In this document: in pieces, positions 1 to 12,446 of the stretch
Numbering within the stretch: the first letter of the stretch is position 1
How the letters are laid out: each line of letters opens with the position of its first letter
From: Cryptomeria japonica
Taxonomy: Eukaryota; Streptophyta; Pinopsida; Cupressales; Cupressaceae
Direction of reading: 5' to 3'
Length of the DNA: 64,000 bases
Assembly (NCBI RefSeq): GCF_030272615.1
Contig: NC_081408.1
Coordinates: 59,854,114-59,918,113 of the forward strand
The notes under the pieces: model-generated
What the model was told of the DNA's origin: nothing
Databases searched by the model: none
The model's input: the letters and a program-made list of their open reading frames with translations, nothing else
Translations under genes and position numbers: made by a program

Positions 1-2298
1 CATTTTTCCCTTATTGCATAAGTTAAAATAAACCTCACATCTCATTTTGGAGTGCATAAAATGAACCTCAAATTTGTTTTTGGTGCTTAAAACAAAACTC
101 ATCTTTCTTTATTTGCAAGGTAAAAAGAACAACAAAATTCAAACATTTGTTTTCTTGCAAGTTAGGAAACACACTTTATTTGGTGCTTAAAACCAAACAA
201 TTCCATTTTCTTGCATCAAATCTAAAAATCACAAGCCACACTTCAAATTTTGGTGCAAATAAAATACACAATCCACTTGTCTTCATTTTGGGCAAAAACA
301 AATTTTCCTTCATGCAATCGTGTTTTTCATTAAATTGACCAGGACTTTCAACTTCTAGATTACAAAACATATTGCTTTGAAGTTAAAAAGAACACCATGG
401 CTGTTGGAGCAACATCTCCAAATAGTTAGATCACCTTTGCAAATGCTGGATTAAAAGGAACAAGTGTTTTACGTGTTTGGCACGCTTGTGCACAAAAAGT
501 CAGTCGAGTGGTCCTACTTCTAACACACACTATCCTCTCCCTTGGCTCTCGTGGTCCTAGGTGCAAGAGAAAAGTGTTAGTAACGCTCAAAATTTTATCT
601 TTTTAAGAGAGGCCTGCCAAGGGATCGATACTCTTGGGAATGACCTCGAGCGGTAAATCCTTCGAGCCGCTATAGAAATCAGGTGAGAGCGAAAGCTGTA
701 GCCTTGGGTATAGCTGTTCCTACAGTGTAACTGGCCGAAAGGACAAATGGGCCCCACCACCAGTTACAAGGCTCTTAAGTGAGTCACTGCAGAATGAACT
801 TATGTCCAAAGCCATCGAACATGACTAAACACTTTTAAGTAGTAGCCCACCTGTTCTATTGATTGAGGATATTTGAGGTATAATTTAGTGCAAGAGCATA
901 GAAGGTTTTGCTCCCAAGATACTCACCATACATATTTCCTTGAGTAGAAACATAGCTTTTTGAAAAGTCACTTGTGGCTTGATAAAAGTGGTGACTCCCC
1001 CATCATAGGGATCATCTATTTGTTATGCTCGTGCAAGACTTAGTATATCACATCCTTACCTGCCACGGCGGGATTCATAAGGTATGTAGTACCAAAGTCG
1101 AAGAAATATCAAGATGTGGGCTAAATTTATCACAACTGGCCATTTGACCTTAGGGATAAAGAGTGTTTGAAGTGTGTTCGTTTTACAGACCTAGAGCAAA
1201 TTGAGCCGACTTCAGGCTTTGGAATTACACCTTAAAATAAATCTAAAGGAAGGGTCAAAAACAAGTCCAAGGATTGGGTTGATCTAGACCCATACTCATT
1301 TGTGCCTTTGAGGCTACAATCTTGTGTTTGTGTGCTTGCTTTGTTTTCTTGTCAAAGAAAAATCAGAAAACCAATCCCAAAAACAAAGTATTCATCCAAC
1401 ATCTGTCAACACAACCAAAAAAATACCAAAAACAAAGTGCAAACAACAAAGAATCACATTTTATGACCATTCTTCACATCTTGCGAAAGAAGAAGTGTCA
1501 TCAGAGTATCACCTTGAAAAGGAGACCACTAAGCTCAAAGGCTTTAATCAAAAGGAGGGAATTCTTCTATCTCAATAGACAAATCTTTGTCTCACATAGA
1601 GTCTTTCTACATCGCATGCGTCTCTATCTTCAAGGTAAAACAAACGAGTTTGATTCAGAATCATTGAACCGCAGAGCTTTTATGCAATATAGAGCTCTGA
1701 GTTATCACAAAAATCAAGGAGGAAAGATTAATCCCAACTTCTTCCCAAACATCTGTATCACCTACAACACAGCTCGAGAAGTGCCACCAACGCCCGAAAG
1801 GGAAGGGATAGAGTTTGTCCCGTTTGTAACACAAAGTTTTTATTGAAGTTGAAAACATTTTCATCCATCATCTTTCTCATCCATCATCATTTCATCATCA
1901 ATCCATCTCAAAACTCTCAAAACATTAAGAGGTTCTTGTCCCAAGATTCCTTTTTAGATATTGCTTGAAATCAAACACATCACATCACTTTTTAGATTGT
2001 TTCTACATCTAGGATAAGTTCATCCTAAGAGACACATCTACACAGGTTAAAACTAGTTCATGAGTGAATCCTCTCATTGCTAGGTAGTTAAATCTGTAAC
2101 ACATCTCAGATTTCTCTGCACCTTATCACATCCAAACTTATCAAACAAACAAGCAATTCAAAGAAAGGAATTTCGGTTACATCTACCTTAAAGTGCTAGA
2201 GATCCCCATACAACACAAATCACCAACCAATCAATCTTTCATTTCATCACCACTCATCATCATCTTCAATCAACTTCAAAAACAAACTTGTAAACAAA
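1..2298 (+). other. Long 5' leader of element A
   Basis: At least 2.3 kb precede gag without a recognisable protein domain. The first 400 bases are T-rich and repeat a TTGGTGCTTAAAAC-like phrase near 79 and 181. A less AT-rich stretch around 600-830 looks like a conserved leader. An ORF at 1322-1846 (174 codons) has a lysine-rich, low-complexity product that I cannot match to any family. Tat elements can carry an extra ORF upstream of gag, but I do not call it a gene. The stretch just before gag is CA- and TCA-rich, as in many retrotransposon leaders. Confidence 0.55.
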
Positions 2299-3537
2299 AT
2301 GGCTCAAACCCGATCATGATCAAGGCAACGAGAAATGGAAATTGAGGAAGAAGAGGACAACCTCAATGAATTTCAAGAAGCACTAGGAGGAAATGGGAAT
2401 GATGAAAACCCAAGTACTCCCACTCCTTCAACAATCGAAAGGGTTCAGCATAACCCTCATTTTAACAGATTATTCGATGAAATACTAAGGAGCAATGCGG
2501 ATGCTCACTTTTTAAGACTCGCTCAAGAAGGAGCCAAACTCCCCTCAGACTTTGATCTTGCCCAATTAAGACAAGCATCAGAAAGACAAAGTCGCCATGA
2601 GGAGGAAAGGCGTAGAGATCCTATCAGATATAACATCCCTCGAGGTAACCCACCACCTCCTCCTCCTAATGAAATGGAGATGTTGCGGCAACAAGTCGAG
2701 AATCTCGCCCAACAACTTCATAGTGGTGTTAAGACCAATCAATTCTCACTTAACGACATCTGTCCCTATCCGTTTGATAGGAATCTTTATATGCCACCCT
2801 TTCCACGCGGGTTCGAAACACCAAAATTCGAAAAATATAGAGGAAAGGGAGATCCCCGCGATCATGTCCGAGAATTTCATTCCGCTTGTCTCGAAGTTGC
2901 ATATGAAGACACATACTTAATGCGCCTTTTTCCCCAAAGCTTGGGAGGAACAACCACATCATGGTTTTCCCGACTAACAGGTGGCATAAGAACATTTGAG
3001 GAACTCATCCAGAAGTTCCTATCTCATTACTCTTATAATATTGAACGCGACATCACCATGGCTGATCTATGCAACACCAAACAAAAACCAGGTGAATTAT
3101 TCTCAGTATTCCTGCAACGATGGCGCCAAATGTCTAGCAGACGTTCTCTTCAGTTACCTGAACGAGAACTAGTGGAAATTTTCATTTCCAACTTAAACGA
3201 AGAAATGGAATTTCACCTGGATGTCAAAGATACAGATTCTTTTAACGATATGATCACCAAAGGTATAAAGTGTGAGCGGGCACTCATCAAAAAAGGACTC
3301 ATCAAAATCTTTAATGAACCCAAAGATGGTCCTCGCCCGCGCTTCAATAGTGATAAACCCAACTTCTGGAACAAGAACAAAAATATCGTTAACGATGGAG
3401 TTGTGGATGCTCGGACTGTCCAAAATGCACAACCTGTGGTTCGATTTGCAGGACAAAATCCTCCACCTCAAAATAACACAAATGTTCCTCTTAATCAAAG
3501 TCGCATCACATCTCATGATGAACCAAGACCTCGTTAA
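2299..3537 (+). pseudogene. gag: Element A Gag (capsid part), one early in-frame stop
   Basis: The first in-frame ATG is at 2299, but its seventh codon (2317-2319) is TGA. A second in-frame ATG at 2335 opens 400 codons to a TAA at 3535-3537. The acidic N-terminus and proline run (PPPPPP) precede a typical retrotransposon Gag core: FEKYRGKGDPRDHVREFH, then a TTTSWFSRL segment, an LIQKFLSHY helix and an FSVFLQRWR segment. Gag packages the element RNA into cytoplasmic particles. The frame continues after the TAA into the zinc knuckle and protease, so 3535 is either a decay stop or the end of a separate Gag product. Confidence 0.85.
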
Positions 3538-6525
3538 CAAAAACAAAAACGCACATACACTCCCTTAGGGGAACCCATTGAAACAGTGATGCGACAACTC
3601 ATTTCTCAGAATTTGATCACTCTACCTAAGTTATCAAATTATGAGCCTCAGGTCAAACCGGCATGGTGGAGAGATACTGAACATTGTGAATTCCATCAAG
3701 GAAGAGGACACAAGACAAGTAATTGTCATCGTTTGAAAGATCTCATTCAGGATCTTATTGACCGAGGAGAAATTGAAATTGAAGGGCATGACCCAAAAAC
3801 AACTAATAATGATCATCAGATGTTCAAGAATCCACTTCCATCGCAAGATCAAAGGGGTCCTTCCACTTCCAGACGAGGTCCCGATACCACTGATTATACG
3901 CAAGCTGCGTATAATTACACTGTCAATCACCTGTATGATGCCAGTGAACAAATTGCAACTATCACCTTCAAAAATCCCACCTCAAATTGCAATGTTGTTA
4001 CACGTCGTGGCAAGGTCACCATCAAGGCAGCTCCACAAGGCACCACCTCCGTCCCAAAGCAGTACAATCTTGTGGAACAATTAGACAAAACCCCTGCGCT
4101 CATATCCATTTTAGAGCTATTACGCCTGTCACCATCTCATAAAACTATCTTGGATCAAGCACTCCAAGAGGCGTCAGTCCCTGCAAACTTGAATACGGAC
4201 CAATTTCAAGCCATGGTTGGAAATCTAAAGTCATCACCTTGTCTCACTTTTTCCGAAAGTGACAACTCTTCGTTCCAACAACCTCATAACGCCTCACTCC
4301 ACATTGAAGGCTTTGTCAACCAACACAGGATCAAGCGAGTCTTGATTGATAATGGAGCAGGCCTAAACATTTGCACACTACAATTGGTCACAGCATTGGG
4401 ATATGCAATAGAATCAGTAGATCCTCGTAAGAAGATCACCATCAAGGCCTATGATGATGCAGAGCGTTCATCCAAAGGAGCTGTGGTACTACCAATCCGA
4501 GTGGGCCCTGTAGTAAAGCACATCATTTGTCAGGTTCTGGACCTTCCTCTGCCCTATAATCTATTGTTAGGAAGACCTTGGATACATGCCATGAAAGCCG
4601 TTCCATCTACCTACCATCAATGTATCAAGTTCCCACATAATGGTGCAGAGATCACAATCCTGGGCGACGCAAATCCCTTTGCATTTTGCCATAATATCAG
4701 CCATCAACCAGAAATTACTGTTCCTAATAATAGGGAAGCCATTTCTTCCACATCATATGTAAATCCCGCCTCTCTCGCCAGTTCAAACACTCCTATACCC
4801 AAGCAAGAAAAGCTTAAGATGAAAGTCGCAGAGGAAGGTCCTGGAGAATACAACTTGAGTCAGCTCTTTTGTGTGGGACAAATGCCCACTTCTCCTAGAA
4901 CACATGGTAAACCACAGCAGTTGCTCCAGCAACCACTAATCACGCCAGCATGTGCCTTAACGCCTTTCATCCTTGGAAAGAGTCAAGAGGAAGAAACACA
5001 AGATGAGGACCTAGCGGAATGGATCTATAAGGATCCCATCACCACTGATAAACCGCAAGTTACACTTCCTACAGAACAGTATGGCAAAGGCCTCCTCATT
5101 ATGCAAAGAATGGGGTATGATGGTCAAAGTGCTTTGGGATCCTGCAAACAAGGACGACATGAACCTCTGCTACCAGAATTCAAGCCCAAAGGTAATACAG
5201 GCCTAGGCTTTGAAAAAGAGATCCTTCCTAAACTCAGATTCAAAGGAAAACCCAGCAAACCATTTTGCCCACCTACTGCAAAGAGGACACCTTTCATAAT
5301 CAAAGCACCATCAAACACTATCCCCACTGCCCCATCGAGGCTCACAAACCCACCACAACCATCTACACTACCAATCATCCCACCAAACAAACCAGTAATC
5401 CCATCAATAACACCAATAGCAGCAGCAACTATATCAGAACCTGCAGCAACATCTATGGCACCAGTAGTTCCAGCAGGAACCACTGAGTCACCATTACCAA
5501 TACTTCCAGTAACCAATCCTTTAAACCCCATCACGGTTCCTGCAGCACCGATCACCACAAAGGTACATAAACCAATCACGCCTGCAGTATTCAACTCCAA
5601 AGACATCCCAGTATGGTATAGCAATCGAATGCTGGAGAGTGATTCAGAGACTGACTCACATGAGTGGGAATTCGATTCTGTACAGCTTAACACTTCAGAT
5701 GAGGAAGACACATCACCACCTCCGCCACGCAAAGACATTCCTGTTTATGGAGAAGCACAGATAAAGACCACTTGGGTACCTGAGCTGGAAACATCTTCCA
5801 CAGACCCTACGTCTCATCCTATGCCGGATTCTGACAGGGAGAGTACCATCAACGACCTTCGCCACACTGTCTTAACCCTCACTGATACATCTCCCGCACT
5901 TAACTTAATCGATGAAGTAATGCCCATTATCCACCCTGAACTCATTGAATGGAACCAACCCAATCCCCCATGTCTTGACCTCTTCCAGAACGATGAGGCT
6001 ATCATTGACTTTTTAGAATTAAGGGATAATCTACCAAGCGGGGATCACAAAGCTGGATTCGCCATTGAACTTAATAGCGCAGCATACTTCGGGGCAGATG
6101 CCAAACCCTTCAGTTGCAAAAATATAACAATAAAACATGGATCTTCCAGTGAAAACCACACTGTGGCGCTGTTTGATCCGACAAAAGTAAAAAGAAAGAG
6201 CGTATCCAACGGTGAAAACCTCTCTGAGGCGCCTGAGGATGAAGGGTTTGACATTCTCCCTGCTAGTACACAACAGGAACGATCGACGATTCTCATTGAG
6301 GAGACTAAAGAATACAATGTGGGGACTCCTGAAAACCCTCATATCATACATCTGGCATCTCTTCTCACTCCAGAGGAACAGCCTCAATTCATAGAGTTCT
6401 TCCAGAAGCGTCAGATCAACTTTGCATGGTCATATGCAGACATGCCTGGGCTTGATCCTGATTTAGTCATGCATCATCTCACAGTAGCAAAAGGAGCCAA
6501 ACCTATCAAGCAGAAGCTTCGTTAG
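3538..6525 (+). pseudogene. Element A zinc knuckle, aspartic protease and G-patch region
   Basis: This region is in the same frame as gag. A CxxHx4GHx4C-type knuckle begins at 3685 (CEFHQGRGHKTSNC). The retropepsin-like domain lies around 4270-4640, with the active-site stretch VLIDNGAGLNIC near 4350 and the C-terminal LLLGRPWIHAM motif. The active triad reads D-N-G rather than the usual D-S/T-G. A G-patch follows at about 5083-5210 (GLLIMQRMGYDGQSALG, then GNTGLGF). After it comes a proline/threonine-rich linker (about 5260-5600) and an acidic stretch. The segment ends with LDPDLVMHHL just before RT, and a TAG at 6523-6525 interrupts the frame there. Confidence 0.8.
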
Positions 6526-8610
6526 ATGCATCCTCAGATTGCCGTGCTAGTCAAAACTGAACTCAAGAAACTCCTGGATGTTGGTTTCATTAGACCAATT
6601 GATTATGCAGAATGGATCTCCAACATTGTACTAGTTGGCAAACCAAAAGGGGGCATCCGCATTTGTACAGACTTCAGAGATCTAAATAAGGCATGTCCTA
6701 AGGATGACTTCCCTCTACCAAATATCGACATCATAGTAGATTTGACAGCAGGACATGCCATGCTTTCACTCATGGATGGCTTTTCAGGATACAATCAAAT
6801 AAAGATCGCACCAGAGGACCAACATAAGACAGCCTTCACATGTCCATGGGGCACATACTGCTGGAATGTAATGCCTTTTGGTCTAAAGAATGCAGGAGCG
6901 ACCTATCAAAGAGCAATGACCACCATCTTCCATGACATGATGCATACCATGATGGAAGATTATGTCGATGACTTACTAGCAAAATCACTCACTAGAGATG
7001 GACATCTCCAAATCTTAGATAAAATCTTTGATAGACTGGAACAGTACCATGTTCGACTCAACCCAAAGAAATGTGTCTTCGGAGTGACCTCCGGGAAGCT
7101 TCTAGGATACATTGTCTCAAGCAAAGGTATTGAGGTCGATCCAGCAAAGGTTAAGGCAATAATGGACATGCCACCTCCAAAGAATATCAGTCAGCTAAGA
7201 ACACTACAAGGATGGCTTCAATCTATCCGCAGATTCATTGCACAATTGGCTGATAAGTGTCACCCATTCACACACCTGCTACACAAGAACATCCGCTTTC
7301 AGTGGGATGACAGATGCCAGCAAGCATTTCAGGCGCTTAAAGACTATCTCATGAATCCACCATTGCTGATGCCACCAGATCCAAGTAGACCATTATTGCT
7401 CTATATCTCAGCAACAAGTACAGCATTGGGTGTACTACTGGCACAACATAATGCAGAAGGAAAAGAGTGTGCTATTTACTACATCTCTCGCACACTTGTG
7501 GGCTATGAACTCAATTACACACCTATTGAGCGAGCTTGCCTAGCAGTAATCTTGGCAGCCACTAAACTGAGGCACTATCTGTTAACACACAAGGTGCAAC
7601 TCATTGCAAAGATTGATCCACTCAAGTATTTACTTAGCAAAGCAGCATTGACAGGTCGCTTAGCCAAATGGGTGATGATTCTAAGTGAATTTGATATTGA
7701 GTATGTGGACCGTAAAGCTATCAAAGGTCAGGTTATTGCAGATCAGTTGGCCGATGCACCTCTCATAGGTGATCATCCTCTCATTTCCAATTTTCCAGAT
7801 GAAGAGATATTCATGATTACCGAAGCACAGTCATGGAAATTATACTTTGATGGTTCATACACTAGGCACGGCTCGGGGGCAGGCATTCTGTTTATCACAC
7901 CTCAAGGTGATAGCATCCCGAAGTCTTACAGGCTCACATTTCCATGCACAAACAACATAGCAGAGTATGAGGCCTTGATCACAGGACTCAGATTAGCCAT
8001 ACAATGGAAATTAAAAGAACTGCAAGTATATGGCGATTCCCAACTAGTCATTCGACAAGCAACAGATGAGTATCAGACCAAAGATGATAAACTCATGCCA
8101 TACAAGCAAATGGTGGACAATCTAAAGACATCATTTGCTACTATAACTTTTGAGCAGATACCAAGAGATCAGAATCGAGCTGCTGACGCCATGGCTACCA
8201 TCGCATCTCTCCTAGATCTTCCACAGAATTCAACACGCTACGAGTTCTTGGTAGAACAGCTTTGGATCCCCGCTTATGATATCCCCGAATCTGAAATGAT
8301 ATGTCGCCTTGTTGGTTCTGAATCCCCATGGTACGGTGAGTTCTACACCTATCTCCGCGATCACACCCTTCCTCCCAACCAATCGAATAACCAACGTAAA
8401 ACCTTCATTCGCCAAACTGCTCGATATACCATTATTGCCGAAACCCTATACCGACGTAGTCTTGATGGTACTCTCCTTCGATGTCTGGAACAAGATGAGA
8501 TAACAAAGGCTTTGGAAGAGGTACATGAAGGAATTTGTGGGACTCACTCAAGTGGTCCGTCACTAGCCAAGAAGATCATGCGAGCTGGATACTATTGGCC
8601 ATCTATGTAA
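6526..8610 (+). pseudogene. pol: Element A reverse transcriptase, RNase H, second RNase H, integrase zinc finger start
   Basis: This segment is 694 codons in the gag frame. RT runs from about 6600 to 7150, with DFRDLNKACPKD, MPFGLKNAGATYQ and the catalytic YVDD at 6961-6972. The first RNase H (about 7380-7740) has lost the usual first aspartate (LLLYISATS), as is typical of the degenerate connection domain in Tat elements. A second RNase H at about 7830-8220 keeps all four acidic positions: YFDGS, AEYEAL, GDSQLV and NRAADAMA. The integrase HHCC finger begins near 8520 (HEGICGTH) and is cut by TAA at 8608-8610. Reverse transcription would occur in cytoplasmic particles. Confidence 0.9.
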
Positions 8611-9585
8611 AAGGATTCCTACTACTTTGTCAGGAAATGCAAGAAATGTCAAGTTCATGGTGACCTGATACATGCACCAGCACAGGAACTGCAACCAATC
8701 ACAACACCATGGCCTTTTTGTCAATGGGGCCTTGACCTTGTGGGTAAGATTCATCCATCTTCATCCAATGGCCATAAATTCATTATTACCGCCACTGAAT
8801 ATTTCACAAAGTGGATCGAAGCTGTTCCACTTACCCAAGTCACCGGCAAGCAGATCGCCTCATTCATCCTCAATTACATCATCTGCCGGTATGGTGTGCC
8901 CATGTCCATTATCACAGATAACGGTCTTCCTTTCAAAAATCAGGATGTCTGTGAGCTTTGTGAGAAATTTCATATCCAACACCGCTTTTCCACTCCCTAT
9001 TACCCACAAGGCAATGGTCAGGCCGAAGCATCCAATAAAAACATATTGAGAATCCTAAAGAAGACAGTCAATGATGCCGGCCATGATTGGCATGTTCAAT
9101 TAAATCCAGCGCTATGGGCATATCGAACTAGCATTCGGACCCCTACAGGTGCAACTCCTTATTCATTAGTCTATGGTGCAGAAGCTATCTTGCCTATTGA
9201 GGTCGAGATACCATCATTACGAGTTTCCTTGCATAATCTCATCGATGATGAAACTTACAGAGTATCCCGTCTTCAGGACTTGGAGCTACTTGATGAGAAG
9301 CGACAAGCTGCATACAACCATCTCAAAGCCTATTAGCAGCGCATGAGTAGAAGCTACAATCACCGAGTTAGACCTCGTACATTTGAGGTAGGTGATCTTG
9401 TTCTTCGAGAGAATCCTCGCAACCAACCAAACAGAGAACATCAAGGCAAGTTTGAATCAAATTGGCTAGGCCCATATGTTGTCACTGCTGTATTTGGGTC
9501 CGGGGCATATCAGTTGGCTACATCAGACGGAGAACCACTCGCAGATCCAATCAACAGCATGCACCTCAAACGGTTTTACACATAA
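8611..9585 (+). pseudogene. Element A integrase core and C-terminal domain
   Basis: This segment continues the same frame after the 8608 stop. It completes the zinc finger with CKKC, then shows the DDE core: aspartate in WGLDLVG, aspartate in IITDNGLPF and glutamate in PQGNGQAEASNK. A TAG at 9334-9336 separates the core from the C-terminal domain, which has the GDLVLRE motif and a GPY/F module (WLGPYVVTAVFGSGAYQL), ending at TAA 9583-9585. There is no chromodomain, as expected for Tat. The DDE residues are intact, so only the nonsense codons break it. Confidence 0.88.
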
Positions 9586-11586
9586 GCTGTACAGAGCATC
9601 AGGCTCCCCTGCCTATCAGAAAATACCAAAAAACATTCAGAAAAATGTCCTGAAGAAAATATAAAAACATTCAAAAAAGTAAAGAAAAATCATGCATCCA
9701 AACGGTGAACAACCACTCCGGTGGCACCTTGGGTAAGAACGATGGTGAAAACCTGGCAAACAGGCGCCACTCGTAAAGGCTATGGCTCCATTATCTTTCA
9801 GACTTGTGGTGATCACATCTACTTCATACATCCATCCATCCATCAACCATGGCTTGTTATTCCTCTGCAATTATGATAGTACTCCATACATCTTGCATCC
9901 CGCTTTTTCATAGTCATGTCTAAAACTGGGGGCAATGCCTTTAACCTATTGATGGAAGTGGATTCTACATTGTCTTATGATTCATTAAGTTCTTCATTCA
10001 AACAATCATCAAAAATCCAAAAACATTCAAAAATATCTCGCAAAAATACCAAAAACATTCAAAACAATTCAAAATCCAAAAACATCGACAAAACCATTGA
10101 AAAAACACACAAAAACATGGCAACACCTTGTACATACTCATCCATGCAGATACCAAAACAAACATTGCGACAAACTACTCACACAATGACCATTTACCAA
10201 ACAACCACACAATCCACATCAACAATCCAAAACTGTCTTTAAAACAAGGATGCATCCTTCCTTACCAAAACAAAGACAAGATGATGTTTTCTTTGACAAG
10301 AAAATTCTGTTAAGCTATCAAATACTTGGTTGATTCGTGAGTAATTCATTTGTTTATCTGTATCAGGATCTTTCAGCATTGTTTTGTATCGTTTGCGCAT
10401 TATTTCCGATGAAGTTCTGGGGCATGTACTAATGGTGTCTACGTAGGAAGTTCACTAAGCTACGTGATCTTATGCAAAATGCAGTCATAGATCACTACGG
10501 CTTGCTGACTACAGCGTATACCTCGACCATATGAACATGAGCCATTACCAAGGATCCATATTCTTTATTCTTTATGTATATATACTGTTTGGTTGCAGGT
10601 ACAATGCTCATCCTTTGGTTCCTCTTCCTCCAAATTGGATAAAGGTTTTTATTTTCTTAGTACGGTATGAACTTGTCTCAGGATCTGATCAAGCCTAAGA
10701 TCAAGGAGGACGATCCAAGTCATGCATGAACGGAGATAATCCTTGTCTGTTCCGCAAGCAATACTCTGGTCGACTTGACCCTTATATCAAGTCGTTTGTA
10801 TTAACTTGCTATATTAAAATCCATGAAAGGAATACTCAGGTCATCTTGAATCATTATGTCAAGATGCTTGTATTCTCTTCCAACATTTTTAAAGCTCAAT
10901 GATGAAAACAGAGCACTATGGATCGTCATTTCACCTCATCTGTTTATATCTTGCATTCCGTTGCATATCACCCATCCACTCATTCATTCATATAGAGGTT
11001 TTATATGCAAAAAAAAAAATTAAAAAAAATGAGAAAATTAAGCTGGTCTTGGATACAATCACGACCGAGTACTCTGATACATCATCAATGCATCATGCAA
11101 AGTCTTAAAAACCTTGCATTCCTCATAATCATATCATCCTTGCATTTAGGTGCATCTTGCATTACTTCCATTCATGTCATTTTTACACATAAACGTTGCA
11201 TATAAGTTCATTATTGACATTAGTTGCAGTAAAATCATTTTCATCATGGCATCAATCATCAATAATTAGATCCATTCATGGGATTCAATTATCTTTGATT
11301 ATATTAACTCATTTTATAAAGCATTCATCTTATATCAATTATCCATTATCATTTTATTAAACTTTTCATCATTTATCATTTGCATTCATTTCTTTATAGT
11401 TAAAAGATGCATTCATTCATTACTAAGTATCTTTTTATGCTCATTGAAAGATTCATTCACATTGCATTCATTATCATTACATTAAAGGTGCAGTTATTAT
11501 CCCCATTAGTTATCACATCATCCCATTATCATTTGCACTTACCAACATATTTAAAACGCATTTAGAATCATTCATTTAGGCATTAT

Positions 11587-11885
11587 CATATAAACATTTG
11601 TACTTTACATTTGTTTATTCATCTACATTCATTTTAAATCATCATATAAACACTTGTACTTTACATTTGTTTATTCATCTACATTAAATCATCATATAAA
11701 CACTTGTACTTTACATTTGTTTATTCATCTACATTCATATCATCATATAAACACTTGTACCTTACATTTGTTTATTCATCTACATTCATTTTAAATATCA
11801 TCATATAAACACTTGTACCTTACATTTGTTTATTTATCTGCATTTATCATATAAACATTTGCACTTAAACATTTTGTTTATCCAT
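11587..11885 (+). repeat. Tandem repeat, about six copies of a 47-57-bp unit
   Basis: The core phrase CATATAAACACTTGTAC, followed by TTTACATTTGTTTATTCATC, recurs at about 11587, 11643, 11692, 11743, 11801 and 11847. Copies differ by small length changes at their junctions (with or without TTTTAAAT). The last copy is the most diverged. It lies in the non-coding 3' region of element A, where Tat elements often amplify short tandem arrays. Confidence 0.85.
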
Positions 11886-12089
11886 ATTACATTCATCTAA
11901 ACACATCTAGATGCATATCCATACATAAAATCATTCATCTAACCATTACATTAACATCATCACATAAATCATCTCATCATTACATTGCAATAGGAAACCA
12001 TCAAAATCCTGTTCATAAAATCCAGCATACGCATATTATCATCATGGCATTCCATACATAAAACATTACATCACAAATCAAATCCATCA

Positions 12090-12200
12090 TACACATATAA
12101 ACCTGCATTCATATGTCAGTATCTCACATCATAACTCATCATAAGAACATATAAACCTGCATTCATATGTCAGTATCTCACATCATACCTCATCATAAAA
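12090..12200 (+). repeat. Two-copy direct repeat of about 54 bp
   Basis: The phrase ATATAAACCTGCATTCATAT, followed by GTCAGTATCTCACATCATA and a CTCATCATAA tail, occurs twice in succession near 12096 and 12150. The copies are nearly identical, so this is a recent local duplication in the non-coding 3' part of element A. Confidence 0.75.
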
Positions 12201-12446
12201 ACATGCATAAAAGAAACATCTCACCAAATGCATACATGTCCACATATACATCTAAGCAATAAATCACAAACATGCATAAACATCCATACATCATCACATG
12301 CATATCATCACAAAATGGGATCTCCTCATATATATCATCTCATATATCAGAGTACAATGAAGTCTACAAAATCGGCTACCAAGAGCCATCCAAGATACAG
12401 TCCAAAAATAGACAACGATACAATATATAGATGCAAAAATGCTCTC

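Larger units (their letters stand above)
9586..12446 (+). other. Element A 3' non-coding region between integrase and antisense ORF
   Basis: About 2.9 kb without a credible gene. It is rich in A-runs such as CAAAAACATTCAAAA near 10010-10100, then becomes ATTCAT/CATCAT-rich from about 10960. Two PPT-like phrases occur, AAAACTGGGGGCAATG near 9924 and TCTGGGGCATG near 10421. A tandem repeat block occupies about 11587-11885. Short ORFs here are of low complexity. Confidence 0.6.

Noticed and set aside
1322-1846. 174-codon ORF in the leader of element A
   Set aside because: Lysine/serine-rich product with no domain I recognise, and a second overlapping ORF of similar quality in another frame. Mentioned under the leader but not called as a gene.
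5124-5738. 204-codon antisense ORF within the protease/G-patch region of element A
   Set aside because: Shadow of the proline/threonine-rich linker on the other strand, giving a Gly/Val/Ala-rich product without domain features.
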